Part shown: positions 27,423 to 36,579 of the stretch, piece after piece
Numbering within the stretch: position 1 is the first letter of the stretch
Layout of the letters: each line of letters starts with the position of its first letter
From: Sphingobacterium spiritivorum
GTDB taxonomy: Bacteria > Bacteroidota > Bacteroidia > Sphingobacteriales > Sphingobacteriaceae
DNA: 64,000 bases
Direction of reading: 5' to 3'
NCBI RefSeq assembly: GCF_016725325.1
Contig: NZ_CP068083.1
Span: 2,418,001-2,482,000, forward strand
The notes under the pieces: model-generated
Told to the model about the DNA's origin: nothing
What the model saw: only the letters and a program-made list of their open reading frames with translations
Databases searched by the model: none
Made by a program: the position numbers and the translations under genes

Positions 27423-28451
27423 TTATTTTTTATTTTGTGCAGGTTGGGAAGAATCTCTTGTAACCAGTATAGGCGGAAGCACAATCTTTTCAATTTTATT
27501 TTTAGGAGATTTCTTATGGACAATTTTTAAAAACAGATTAGCACATTCTTTACCCATATTTACAGCCTGTTGATCTATAGTAGATAAGCTAGGCGTTATA
27601 AATTCGGAGAATGTCTGATTTGCAAATCCGATGACTCCCATTTTTGGGGGAGTTACACCCAGTTGAGATAATTCCTTTATTATTCCTAATGCCGTAAAAT
27701 CATCACCTCCGATTATAGCATCCGGTTTTTGTTTTAGTTGCATCATTTTTCGGGCGCCTTCCATACCGCCTTTGATGGACATCTGATCCAGAATAATAAG
27801 TTCTTCAAGGTAAGGTAGGTTATGCTCTTTTAAAGCTTTTTTATAGCCTTCAAAACGAGCTTTGAAAATCTGTATACTGGAATCCGTTGAGATATAACCG
27901 ATTCTTTTATAGCCATTTTCCAGAAGGTGAGTTGTTGCCATATAGCCGGCTTTTTCATCATCTATGGATACAGAGGGAAGATCTAAGGTATCGTGTACAC
28001 GGTCAAATAAAATAACAGGCATTCCTTCCTGATGCGCTTTGTCCAGATGAGTGAAATCATAGGTTTCCAGTGAAGGCGAAATAATGATGCCATCTACCTG
28101 AGCCTCCAGAAGTGTGCTGATGCCGCTTATTTCTGATTTATAAGATTCATTGGTCTGATACAATAATATGTTATAGCCCTCTTTCTGGAGCGTCTGTTCC
28201 AGACTATTGATTACTGCTGAGAAAAATTGAATTTGCGCACTTGGAATAACCACTCCTATAATGTGGGTCTTTCCCGAACTTAAAGAGGAAGCAAGTTTAT
28301 TGGGACGATAGTTTATTTTCTTTGCGAATTTCCAAACAGCTTCTTTAGTCTCTTTGCTTATTAATGTGCTGTTGTTCAGGGCTCTTGATACAGTAGACGT
28401 CGTGATATTAAGCGCCTTGGCTATATCGTATATAGTAGGTTTTTTTTCCAC
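27423..28451 (-). CDS. LacI-family transcriptional regulator of the xylose operon
   Basis: The 342-residue protein has an N-terminal LacI helix-turn-helix (TIYDIAKALNITTSTVSRALN, residues about 6-26), the hinge YRPNKLASSLSSGKTHIIGVV and a periplasmic-binding-protein-like effector domain (SIDDEKAGYMATTHLLENGYKRIGYI ... KPDAIIGGDDFTALGIIKEL). The start is GTG; no ATG is available in frame. It is divergent from xylB with only 80 bases between starts, and that gap contains a near-perfect palindromic operator overlapping the xylB transcription start. Repression of xylB-xylA-symporter relieved by xylose or a derivative is the natural reading. Confidence 0.92.
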   Translation of the reverse strand: MEKKPTIYDIAKALNITTSTVSRALNNSTLISKETKEAVWKFAKKINYRPNKLASSLSSGKTHIIGVVIPSAQIQFFSAVINSLEQTLQKEGYNILLYQTNESYKSEISGISTLLEAQVDGIIISPSLETYDFTHLDKAHQEGMPVILFDRVHDTLDLPSVSIDDEKAGYMATTHLLENGYKRIGYISTDSSIQIFKARFEGYKKALKEHNLPYLEELIILDQMSIKGGMEGARKMMQLKQKPDAIIGGDDFTALGIIKELSQLGVTPPKMGVIGFANQTFSEFITPSLSTIDQQAVNMGKECANLFLKIVHKKSPKNKIEKIVLPPILVTRDSSQPAQNKK

Positions 28452-28466
28452 TTTGATTAAACTCTT

Positions 28467-28498
28467 TTTGTAAATATAAAAAAATATAAATACTTTTA
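28467..28498 (+). promoter_or_regulatory. xylB promoter
   Basis: TTTG (28467-28470), a 20-base spacer and TACTTTTA (28491-28498, one mismatch to TAnnTTTG) form a Bacteroidota promoter pointing to xylB. The expected transcription start falls within the operator that follows directly. Confidence 0.6.
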
Positions 28499-28513
28499 TG
28501 CAAGCGGTTGCAT
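28498..28513. promoter_or_regulatory. LacI operator at the xylB transcription start
   Basis: ATGCAAGCGGTTGCAT has perfect ATGCAA/TTGCAT arms around a central CG, matching TGCAANCGNTTGCA. It abuts the -7 element and precedes xylB by 18 bases, the expected place for repression by the divergent LacI protein. Confidence 0.75.
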
Positions 28514-28531
28514 TAACCAGTTATAAATTAT

Positions 28532-30013
28532 ATGTTATTATTAGGAATTGATTTAGGAACCTCCTCAATAAAAGTATCGGTTGTGTCTGCTGATACACAG
28601 GAGACATTAGTATCGGTCAGCTATCCGGAGCAGGAAGCGGAGATCATCTCACCACAGGCAGGCTGGGCAGAACAATCTCCCGATGTGTGGTGGGAGTATA
28701 CCGTTAAGGCTGTACACAAAGCGCACAGCAGTGAAAAATACGATCCCCGTGAAATCAAAGCAATCGGATTATCTTATCAGATGCACGGTCTCATCGTGGT
28801 CGATAAAGAGGATAAGGTGTTGCGTAATGCTATTATTTGGTGTGATAGCAGAAGTGTAGCTATCGGAGAACGCGCATGGGAAGATATGGGGAAAGCACAA
28901 ACGCTGAGACAGCATCTTAACTCACCAGGCAATTTTACAGCTTCCAAACTTGCCTGGATTAAAAATAATGAACCTGATCTTTACAGTCGGATCGCAAAAA
29001 TACTGCTACCCGGAGATTTTCTGACCATGAAGCTTACCGGAGAAATTAATACAACGGTGAGTGCACTTTCTGAAGGGATATTCTGGAATTTCGAAAAAAA
29101 TGATGTTTCCACTGCTATACTTGATTACTTTGGATTTGACAGGGAATTGATTCCGGATATAAATCCTGTTTTTAGTCGTCACGGAACGTTAAAACCCGAA
29201 ATTGCAGAATTGCTTAAGCTTTCATCAGATACGGTTGTTTCCTACAAAGCCGGCGACCAACCCAATAATGCACTTTCTCTCAATGTGCTGAATGCAGGAG
29301 AAGTGGCGGCTACAGCCGGTACTTCCGGGGTTATCTACGCGGTCAGTGATGAGCTGATATTTGATCCGCAATCCCGTATCAATACATTTGCCCATGTCAA
29401 CTACTTACCTGATGATATCCGTACGGGTATTCTGCTTTGTATTAATGGTACCGGAATACAGAACAGCTGGATCAGGAGAATGATAGGAGCGGACATGTCG
29501 TATAATGAATTGAATACACTAGGTCAGCAGGCTCCTGCAGGAAGTAAAGGATTAAGAATACTTCCTTTTGGAAATGGTGCTGAACGAATGCTGGGTAATA
29601 AGCTCATCCACAGTCATATTCATCATATTGATTTTAATAAACACGGCAAAGCCGAGCTGATACGTGCGAGTCAGGAGGGAATAGCTTTTGCCTTTCGCTA
29701 CGGACTGGATATCTTACGTGAAAACGGACTTCATCCTTCTGTTATTCGTGCAGGATATGCAAATCTTTTCCTTAGTCCTTTATTCTGTGATTCCTTTGTA
29801 AATGTAACGGATACGCCTGTTGAGCTGTTCAATAATGACGGAAGTGTGGGAGCTGCACTGGGAGCGGGAATAGGAGTGGGATATTATACGGAACCTAAGG
29901 AAGCTTTTCAGAATATGAAGAAGATCCGGACCATAGAACCTGTGCAGACGGCTGTATATGAGGAGCTTTATCAGGAATGGAAGATGCTGTTGAATAGACT
30001 GGTGGGGTTATAG
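28532..30013 (+). CDS. xylB: Xylulokinase
   Basis: This FGGY-family sugar kinase phosphorylates D-xylulose to xylulose 5-phosphate with ATP, the second step of isomerase-type xylose catabolism. The product has 493 residues, the usual length. The N-terminal phosphate-binding signature LLGIDLGTSSIKVSVV (residues 2-17), SYQMHGLIVVDKE, a second-domain motif GDQPNNALS, and the C-terminal GSVGAALGAGIGVGYY adenosine-binding region are visible. It is first in the operon xylB-xylA-symporter. A degenerate 9-base tandem repeat follows its stop. Confidence 0.96.
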   Translation: MLLLGIDLGTSSIKVSVVSADTQETLVSVSYPEQEAEIISPQAGWAEQSPDVWWEYTVKAVHKAHSSEKYDPREIKAIGLSYQMHGLIVVDKEDKVLRNAIIWCDSRSVAIGERAWEDMGKAQTLRQHLNSPGNFTASKLAWIKNNEPDLYSRIAKILLPGDFLTMKLTGEINTTVSALSEGIFWNFEKNDVSTAILDYFGFDRELIPDINPVFSRHGTLKPEIAELLKLSSDTVVSYKAGDQPNNALSLNVLNAGEVAATAGTSGVIYAVSDELIFDPQSRINTFAHVNYLPDDIRTGILLCINGTGIQNSWIRRMIGADMSYNELNTLGQQAPAGSKGLRILPFGNGAERMLGNKLIHSHIHHIDFNKHGKAELIRASQEGIAFAFRYGLDILRENGLHPSVIRAGYANLFLSPLFCDSFVNVTDTPVELFNNDGSVGAALGAGIGVGYYTEPKEAFQNMKKIRTIEPVQTAVYEELYQEWKMLLNRLVGL

Positions 30014-30014
30014 G

Positions 30015-30068
30015 ATTTATAAAGTTTATAGGGTTTATAAAGTTGATAAGGTTTATAGGGGTGATAAA
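30015..30068 (+). repeat. Six degenerate 9-base tandem units after xylB
   Basis: Units of the form GTTTATAAA/GTTTATAGG/GTTGATAAG/GGTGATAAA repeat six times with an exact 9-base period, beginning one base after the xylB stop. The repeat lies in the 120-base xylB-xylA gap and has no obvious coding or terminator role. Confidence 0.6.
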
Positions 30069-30133
30069 TTCACTGAGGCTTTGTTGCTCTCATTAATATC
30101 GTATAAAAATAATTATATCTAAATAAAAAAAAT

Positions 30134-31462
30134 ATGAACTATATTAAAGGACAAAAAGAATTTTTCGCAGGTATCGGACAGATACAATATGAAGGTCTGG
30201 AAAGTGACAATCCGCTTGCATTCCGTTGGTATGATCCTACTCGTATCGTACGTGGAAAGAGCATGGCTGAACACTTAAAATTTGCCTGTGCATACTGGCA
30301 CTCTTTCAATGGTAACGGAGCCGATCCTTTTGGGGGAGCTACACATGTATTCCCATGGGATCAGAAATCAGACGCTATAGATCGTGCGAAAGATAAGATG
30401 GATGCAGCATTTGAATTTATGAGTAAAATGCAACTTCCTTATTACTGCTTTCACGATGTGGATCTGGTGGATTACACGAATGATATCGCTGAAAATGAAA
30501 GAAGACTGCAGGCTATTACAGCGTATGCTCTGGATAAGCAACAGGATAGCGGAATCAAACTACTGTGGGGTACAGCTAATCTGTTCAGCCACGAACGCTA
30601 TATGAATGGGGCTGCTACCAATCCGGACTTTCATGTCCTGGCTCATGGTGCTGCTCAGGTAAAGGCAGCTCTGGATGCTACAATTGCTCTGGGTGGCCAG
30701 AATTATGTATTCTGGGGTGGGCGTGAAGGATACATGTCTCTTTTGAATACAGACATGAAGAGAGAGCAGGAGCATCTGGCTAAATTTTTACATCTGGCGA
30801 AAGATTACGCCCGCAAAAACGGATTTAAAGGTACCTTCTTTATTGAACCTAAACCTTGTGAACCTACTAAACATCAATATGACTATGACTCCGCTACTGT
30901 TATCAGTTTCTTACGTCAGTATAACCTGCTTGATGATTTCAAACTCAATCTTGAGGTCAACCACGCTACGCTTGCCGGGCATACTTTCCAGCACGAATTG
31001 CAGGTTGCAGCAGATGCAGGTTTATTAGGTTCTATAGATGCTAACAGAGGAGATGAGCAGAATGGATGGGATACGGATCAGTTTCCGTATAATATCAATG
31101 AACTGACAGAGTCTATGCTCATTATTTTAGAAGCTGGCGGATTGCAGGGAGGCGGTGTCAATTTTGATGCGAAGATTCGCAGAAATTCAACAGATAGAGA
31201 AGATTTGTTTTTTGCACATATAGGAGGAATGGACCTGTTTGCAAGAGCACTCTTAACCGCGGATAAGATTTTAGAAAAATCTTCTTATCTTCAGCTTCGA
31301 AAAGAGCGTTATCAGTCATTTGATACAGGTAAGGGTGCTGAATTTGAAAAAGGAAATCTATCTTTGGAAGATTTACGCGATTTCGCTGCAGCAAACGGAG
31401 AGCCTGAAGTGAGGTCAGGTAAGCAGGAGTATCTGGAAAATCTGATTAACAGATATATCTGA
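30134..31462 (+). CDS. xylA: Xylose isomerase
   Basis: The enzyme isomerises D-xylose to D-xylulose in the cytoplasm. The 442-residue product is the long class II form. Visible motifs are CFHDVDLVD (catalytic H107, D110), [14 protein letters not shown], the metal/lysine motif [17 protein letters not shown] and [17 protein letters not shown] (metal-binding E and H), followed by [18 protein letters not shown]. It lies between xylB and the sugar symporter and shares their regulation by the LacI operator. The TGA stop lies 35 bases before the symporter ATG. Confidence 0.98.
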   Translation: MNYIKGQKEFFAGIGQIQYEGLESDNPLAFRWYDPTRIVRGKSMAEHLKFACAYWHSFNGNGADPFGGATHVFPWDQKSDAIDRAKDKMDAAFEFMSKMQLPYYCFHDVDLVDYTNDIAENERRLQAITAYALDKQQDSGIKLLWGTANLFSHERYMNGAATNPDFHVLAHGAAQVKAALDATIALGGQNYVFWGGREGYMSLLNTDMKREQEHLAKFLHLAKDYARKNGFKGTFFIEPKPCEPTKHQYDYDSATVISFLRQYNLLDDFKLNLEVNHATLAGHTFQHELQVAADAGLLGSIDANRGDEQNGWDTDQFPYNINELTESMLIILEAGGLQGGGVNFDAKIRRNSTDREDLFFAHIGGMDLFARALLTADKILEKSSYLQLRKERYQSFDTGKGAEFEKGNLSLEDLRDFAAANGEPEVRSGKQEYLENLINRYI

Positions 31463-31497
31463 TATTGCGCTTTTTAAATCTAAACCATTATAAATTT

Positions 31498-33183
31498 ATG
31501 AGCAATATACTATCAACAAAAGATTACATTGTATTCTTTATTTATTTTATCATCGTTGCATCGTACGGTCTTTGGGTGTTTTACCGGAAAAGGGCTAAGA
31601 CGGCAGGTGGAGAATCCAAAGATTATTTCCTGGCGGAGGGTTCATTAACATGGTGGGCAATAGGTGCATCTCTGATTGCTTCTAATATCTCAGCTGAGCA
31701 ATTTATCGGTATGAGTGGCTCCGGTTTTAAGATGGGGCTTGCCATTGCCACATACGAATGGATGGCTGCGATTACATTGATCGTGGTTGCGGTATTCTTT
31801 ATTCCGGTCTATCTTAAAAACAAGATATTTACGATGCCGCAGTTTTTGAATCAACGCTACAACAGTACCGTAGCCATGATTATGGCTGTTTTCTGGCTTC
31901 TGCTGTATGTTGTCGTAAATCTTACATCTATCCTCTATCTCGGAGCCCTGGCTGTAAGTAGTATATCAGGATTGAGCATCACCTTTTGTATGTATGCCAT
32001 TGCTGTATTTGCGATTATTATCACATTGGGGGGAATGAAGGTAATCGGCTACACGGATGTTATACAAGTCTTTTTTCTTATTCTGGGTGGTCTGGCCACG
32101 ACTTATCTGGCCTTAAATCTGGTTTCAGAGCATTATGGTAACGGTCAGGGTATATTACACGGTTATCATATGATGACAACAAAGGCCTCTGAACATTTTC
32201 ATATGGTGCTGAAACCTGACAATGAGAGTTATCTTGATCTTCCGGGTTTATCGGTATTGATAGGCGGGATGTGGATTGTGAACCTTAACTATTGGGGATG
32301 TAATCAGTATATCACGCAGCGGGCTTTAGGAGCCGATCTTAAAACAGCACGTAGCGGAATTCTGTTTGCTGCTTTCCTGAAGTTACTGATGCCGGTAATT
32401 GTCGTATTACCGGGAATCGCAGCTTATGTCATGTGGAAAGACGGGTTGTTTCAGAATGAAATGATGCAGGGCGGAGAAGTGAATCCGGACAGAGCATATC
32501 CGGTATTGCTTAATTTGCTTCCTTCCGGTTTGAAAGGATTGTCTTTTGCGGCATTAACAGCTGCAGTTGTGGCGTCGCTGGCTGGAAAAGCAAATAGTAT
32601 TGCCACTATTTTTTCGCTCGATGTATATAAAAAGATATTCGATAAGAATGCTTCCGAGAAAAAACTGATAAGTGTAGGGAAGATAACCATCATTGTCTCT
32701 ATGATTCTGGCAGTAATTATTGCCCCGCATTTAGGAATTGATAAAAAAGGTGGTTTTCAATATATTCAGGAATACACTGGTTTCGTATCTCCGGGTATAT
32801 TTGCCATGTTTATTCTGGGATTTTTCTGGAAAAAAACCACATCCAATGCAGCTCTTTTCGCTACAATCGGAGGATTCTTCTTCTCTGTCTTTTTTAAATT
32901 CCTGCCAAACTTTGCAGACTTATCTTTCTTAAGTGCATCTAATTTTGCGATACTGAATAAAGCATCCGGTGTATATGAAATACCATTTATAGATCGTATG
33001 GGATTCGTTTTTGTGATCTGTATTATTGGAATGTATATCATCAGTAAGATTGAAAATGCAAGAGGAATTGTTCCGAAAGGACTGGAGATTGATACCAAAA
33101 TGTTTAAAGTTCATTCAGGTTTCCTAGTAGGAGCGCTGATTGTAATTATGGTCACCGCAGCACTCTATACCATCTATTGGTAG
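31498..33183 (+). CDS. Sodium:solute (SSS) family sugar symporter, probably xylose
   Basis: The 561-residue inner-membrane protein has about 14 hydrophobic segments and the SSS/SGLT signatures: FLAEGSLTWWAIGASLIASNISAEQFIGMSGSGF (about residues 40-75), the conserved LNYWGCNQYITQRALGA, and AALTAAVVASLAGKANSIATIFSLD. The substrate is inferred from its place after xylB-xylA; the family includes xylose, glucose and galactose importers in this phylum. I use the ATG at 31498-31500. A TTG at 31465 would add eleven unlikely residues in front of the first membrane helix. A strong terminator follows. Confidence 0.9.
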   Translation: MSNILSTKDYIVFFIYFIIVASYGLWVFYRKRAKTAGGESKDYFLAEGSLTWWAIGASLIASNISAEQFIGMSGSGFKMGLAIATYEWMAAITLIVVAVFFIPVYLKNKIFTMPQFLNQRYNSTVAMIMAVFWLLLYVVVNLTSILYLGALAVSSISGLSITFCMYAIAVFAIIITLGGMKVIGYTDVIQVFFLILGGLATTYLALNLVSEHYGNGQGILHGYHMMTTKASEHFHMVLKPDNESYLDLPGLSVLIGGMWIVNLNYWGCNQYITQRALGADLKTARSGILFAAFLKLLMPVIVVLPGIAAYVMWKDGLFQNEMMQGGEVNPDRAYPVLLNLLPSGLKGLSFAALTAAVVASLAGKANSIATIFSLDVYKKIFDKNASEKKLISVGKITIIVSMILAVIIAPHLGIDKKGGFQYIQEYTGFVSPGIFAMFILGFFWKKTTSNAALFATIGGFFFSVFFKFLPNFADLSFLSASNFAILNKASGVYEIPFIDRMGFVFVICIIGMYIISKIENARGIVPKGLEIDTKMFKVHSGFLVGALIVIMVTAALYTIYW

Positions 33184-33204
33184 ATAGCTGAAGATATAAA
33201 ATAG

Positions 33205-33232
33205 AAAAGGGAACACAATGGTGTTCCCTTTT
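33205..33232 (+). terminator. Rho-independent terminator after the xyl operon
   Basis: AAAAGGGAACAC (33205-33216), a 4-base loop and the exact complement (33221-33232), then further T residues. It separates the symporter from the GH95 gene, so the latter may have its own promoter or depend on read-through. Confidence 0.88.
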
Positions 33233-33263
33233 TATTAGTTCATCATTATACATTAAAAATGAA

Positions 33264-35744
33264 ATGAAAAAGAACCATTACAGAAGATATATACGGTTAT
33301 TAACGTTACTCTTTATAGGATTTGCTGCTTCTGTTCATGCGCAGAACACTTACAGATTACAGTATAATCAACCTGCCTCAAACTGGAATGAGGCACTTCC
33401 CATTGGAAACGGACGGTTGGGTGCTATGGTTTTCGGACAGCCTGATCAGGAACAGATCCAGCTGAATGAAGAAACAATATGGGCGGGTGAACCCGGGAAT
33501 AATGTACCTAAAGATGCTTATGATAAGATTCAGGAGATCAGAAAGCTACTCTTTGCCGGGAAATCCAAAGAAGCACAGGAACTTTCCAATGCTACTTTTC
33601 CAAGACCTGCACCCTCAGGTATTGACTACGGCATGCCATATCAGCCATTTGGCGATTTGTGGATAAAATTTCCGGACCACAAGCAGTATACTTCGTACAG
33701 CAGGGAGCTGGATATTCAGGATGCAATTACCCGGACAAGTTACAAAGTAGGGGCTGTTACCTTTACCAGAGAAGTATTTGCGGCTTTAAAAGATGATGTG
33801 GTTATTGTAAAACTTAGTGCTGATGCTAAAAATAGTCTTTCCTTTTCCATAGGATTAAGCAGTCCGCATCAAAACAGTAAAACCGAAATTGAAAACAACC
33901 AACTGGCATTAAGTGGCGTTAGTGGCTCTCACGAAGGTAAGACGGGTCGGATTCAATTTAAAGGTATCGTCCGGCCTGTACTCAAAGGGGGAAAATTGAT
34001 TCAAAAGGATAATCAACTGGAAATAACCAATGCCGATGAAGTTATCCTGTACATTTCGATAGGTACTAATTTTAAAAAATACAACGATATAAGCGGGAAT
34101 GCAGCTGCAAAGGCACTGGATATCCTGAACAAAGCTGCCGCCAGAAAGTATGAAAAGGCAAAAGCGGATCATATTCAGAAATACCAGCAGTATTTTAACA
34201 GAGTGAGCCTTTACCTAGGTGAAAGTCCGCAATCTAAAAAAATGACAGATATCCGCATCCGGGAATTTGCGGGAACTGATGATCCCGAGTTGGTGGCGCT
34301 GTATTTTCAATTTGGCCGTTATCTGCTTATCAGTAGTTCGCAACCGGGAGGCCAACCTGCCAACCTGCAAGGAATCTGGAATGACAAGCTCAGTCCGCCG
34401 TGGGATAGTAAGTACACGGTTAATATTAATACAGAAATGAATTACTGGCCTGCTGAGGTGACAAATCTGGGCGAATTGCACGAACCTTTGTTTACGATGC
34501 TCAAAGACCTGTCTGTGACAGGCCGGGAAAGTGCAAAAAAACTCTATCATGCCAGAGGATGGAATATTCATCACAACACGGATCTTTGGCGTATTACGGG
34601 AGTAGTAGACGGTGGTTTTTACGGTATGTGGCCTATGGGCGGCGCGTGGATGAGTCAGCATCTCTGGCAACATTTTCTCTATTCAGGTGACAAATCATTT
34701 TTAAAGGAGTATTACCCTGTACTGAAAGGGAAAGCCTTATTCTATCTGGATGTTTTGCAGGAAGAACCTACACATAAATGGCTGGTAGTCGCTCCTTCTA
34801 TGTCTCCGGAAAACTCTTACCAGCCGGGAGTCGGGATAAGCGCAGGGACTACAATGGACAATCAACTGGTGGCTGATGTTTTTCATCATTTTATTCAGGC
34901 TGCTGCAGTTCTGAAGGAAGACGTCGCTTTGAGGGATTCTGTACAATTGGCATTAGACAGGCTTCCTCCTATGCAGATCGGACAGCACAACCAGTTGCAG
35001 GAATGGTTGCAGGATCTGGATAAACCTACAGATAAGCACAGACATATTTCTCATCTATACGGTTTGTTTCCTTCCGGTCAGATATCCCCCTTCCGAAATC
35101 CGGAATTGCTGGAAGCCGCCAAAAACTCCATGATCTACAGAGGGGATAAATCTACAGGATGGTCTATGGGATGGAAAGTCAACTGGTGGGCCAGACTGCT
35201 GGATGGTGATCAGGCGTATAAGCTGATAAAAGATCAGCTCAGCCCTGCTCCAATGGAAGATAGCGGACAATCGGGAGGTACATATCCGAATCTGCTGGAT
35301 GCACATCCGCCTTTTCAGATTGATGGTAATTTTGGTTGTACTTCGGGTATTGCCGAGATGCTGCTTCAGTCTTACGATGGTAATATTTACCTTCTTCCGG
35401 CTTTGCCCCGAGCTCTTGCAAATGGGAAGGTAACCGGATTGAAAGCCCGTGGAGGATTTGAAGTGGATATGGAATGGAAGGACAGCAAAATTCAAAAGCT
35501 GGTGGTGAAATCGACTTTGGGCGGTAATTGCCGGCTAAGATTAAATAGTGATACTCATCTCTCCGGGAATGCTAAGCTTATTCCTGCAAAAGGTGAAAAT
35601 ACCAATTCTTACTATTTTGTTAATGAAATCAAATCACCTTTAAAGTCGGAGAAAGCAACTCTTAAAGGGATACAGGTGCCATCTACAACACTTCTGGATT
35701 TTGATACTAAAGCGAATGGAATATACACGTTTGTAACTGAATAG
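33264..35744 (+). CDS. GH95 alpha-L-fucosidase
   Basis: The 826-residue exported enzyme has a signal peptide ending near AASVHAQ. GH95 proteins remove alpha-1,2-linked fucose from glycan ends by an inverting mechanism; some members act on galactose. The N-terminal beta-sandwich domain starts LQYNQPASNWNEALPIGNGRLGAMVFG. The (alpha/alpha)6 catalytic domain has N387-I-N389-TEMNYWPAEVTNL, SPE516NSY and QID687GNFGC, which I align by pattern to the catalytic Asn pair, acid Glu and Asp of the family. The gene lies 80 bases after the xylose symporter, separated by a terminator. Fucose-capped xyloglucan side chains would tie it to xylose use, but human-milk or plant N-glycans cannot be excluded. Confidence 0.93.
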   Translation: MKKNHYRRYIRLLTLLFIGFAASVHAQNTYRLQYNQPASNWNEALPIGNGRLGAMVFGQPDQEQIQLNEETIWAGEPGNNVPKDAYDKIQEIRKLLFAGKSKEAQELSNATFPRPAPSGIDYGMPYQPFGDLWIKFPDHKQYTSYSRELDIQDAITRTSYKVGAVTFTREVFAALKDDVVIVKLSADAKNSLSFSIGLSSPHQNSKTEIENNQLALSGVSGSHEGKTGRIQFKGIVRPVLKGGKLIQKDNQLEITNADEVILYISIGTNFKKYNDISGNAAAKALDILNKAAARKYEKAKADHIQKYQQYFNRVSLYLGESPQSKKMTDIRIREFAGTDDPELVALYFQFGRYLLISSSQPGGQPANLQGIWNDKLSPPWDSKYTVNINTEMNYWPAEVTNLGELHEPLFTMLKDLSVTGRESAKKLYHARGWNIHHNTDLWRITGVVDGGFYGMWPMGGAWMSQHLWQHFLYSGDKSFLKEYYPVLKGKALFYLDVLQEEPTHKWLVVAPSMSPENSYQPGVGISAGTTMDNQLVADVFHHFIQAAAVLKEDVALRDSVQLALDRLPPMQIGQHNQLQEWLQDLDKPTDKHRHISHLYGLFPSGQISPFRNPELLEAAKNSMIYRGDKSTGWSMGWKVNWWARLLDGDQAYKLIKDQLSPAPMEDSGQSGGTYPNLLDAHPPFQIDGNFGCTSGIAEMLLQSYDGNIYLLPALPRALANGKVTGLKARGGFEVDMEWKDSKIQKLVVKSTLGGNCRLRLNSDTHLSGNAKLIPAKGENTNSYYFVNEIKSPLKSEKATLKGIQVPSTTLLDFDTKANGIYTFVTE

Positions 35745-35777
35745 TCTGAAGGATAATAAAGATTACTATACGATAAT

Positions 35778-35813
35778 AACCCTGATCCGGCAAATCATAC
35801 CCGGATCAGGGTT
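35778..35813. terminator. Terminator between GH95 and the Lrp gene
   Basis: AACCCTGATCCGG (35778-35790) and its complement (35801-35813) enclose a 10-base loop, followed by TTTCTTTTTT on the plus strand. It serves GH95 and may also stop the convergent regulator gene. Confidence 0.85.
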
Positions 35814-35880
35814 TTCTTTTTTATTTTACAGCATGTTGTTCCGGATTCAGACAACATAAGCACAATCAGGTTCAATTATT

Positions 35881-36342
35881 CTAAAGCGGATAAGCGGTTT
35901 CGCTTTTAGTTTCTGAAAGCACAAAGTAGGTTTGAACGGTGCTGACATGTGGCAGAACCGAAAGTTTATGTCTTAAGAACTGATGATAAGCGTCCATGTC
36001 CCGTGTCGCTATCCGAAGCATAAAGTCATAAGAACCTGCCATCTGATAACACTCCATCACTTCCGGAAATTTGACAACTTCCCGCTCAAACTCATTGAGT
36101 ACATCTGCAGTATGTGCCTTCAGAAAAACCTGTGAAAAAGAAATTAATCCCATCCCGATCCGATGTCTGTCAAGAATCGCTACGGTTCGCTTTATATAGC
36201 CCTGTGCTTTTAATTTTTTGACACGTTCGTGTATGGCCGGAATGGATTTATGAAGCCGGAAGGCTAATTCCTTATTACTCAGTGTGCTGTCCTTCTGAAG
36301 GATGCGAAGAAGCTTTAGGTCGGTATCATCAAGAGCTGACAT
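35881..36342 (-). CDS. Lrp/AsnC-family transcriptional regulator
   Basis: The 153-residue protein has an N-terminal winged helix (LDDTDLKLLRILQKDSTLSNKELAFRLHKSIPAIHERVKKLKAQGYI, residues about 3-50) and a C-terminal ligand-binding domain (VMECYQMAGSYDFMLRIATRDMDAYHQFLRHKLSVLPHV). The family senses amino acids and often regulates the adjacent divergent gene, here a cysteine-synthase-like enzyme 237 bases away. An inverted repeat at 36490-36505 in the shared region is a candidate site. The amino acid sensed is not deducible from sequence; cysteine or a related compound is the contextual guess. Confidence 0.92.
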   Translation of the reverse strand: MSALDDTDLKLLRILQKDSTLSNKELAFRLHKSIPAIHERVKKLKAQGYIKRTVAILDRHRIGMGLISFSQVFLKAHTADVLNEFEREVVKFPEVMECYQMAGSYDFMLRIATRDMDAYHQFLRHKLSVLPHVSTVQTYFVLSETKSETAYPL

Positions 36343-36489
36343 CTTTTCTTTTTATTGATTTGACACCAATATATGTATAGTTTCTGAATAAAAAACTATT
36401 TTATTTAAATATTCCTTAAATTTTATCGTTTTTTATACTATCTATTGAATAATATATTGTTTAACCTCAATTTTGCTTATGTTTTAGAA

Positions 36490-36505
36490 ATCAGCTGATG
36501 CTGAT
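36490..36505. promoter_or_regulatory. Candidate Lrp/AsnC operator
   Basis: ATCAGC-TGAT-GCTGAT is a perfect 6-base-arm inverted repeat in the divergent region, 75 bases before the PLP-enzyme ATG. It is assigned by position only. Confidence 0.3.
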
Positions 36506-36579
36506 ATAAATTATGATTTTTCGATCCTTAATAATCAAAAAGGTTGGTCTGTAAAATAAAATTAAACAATACAAAGCAA

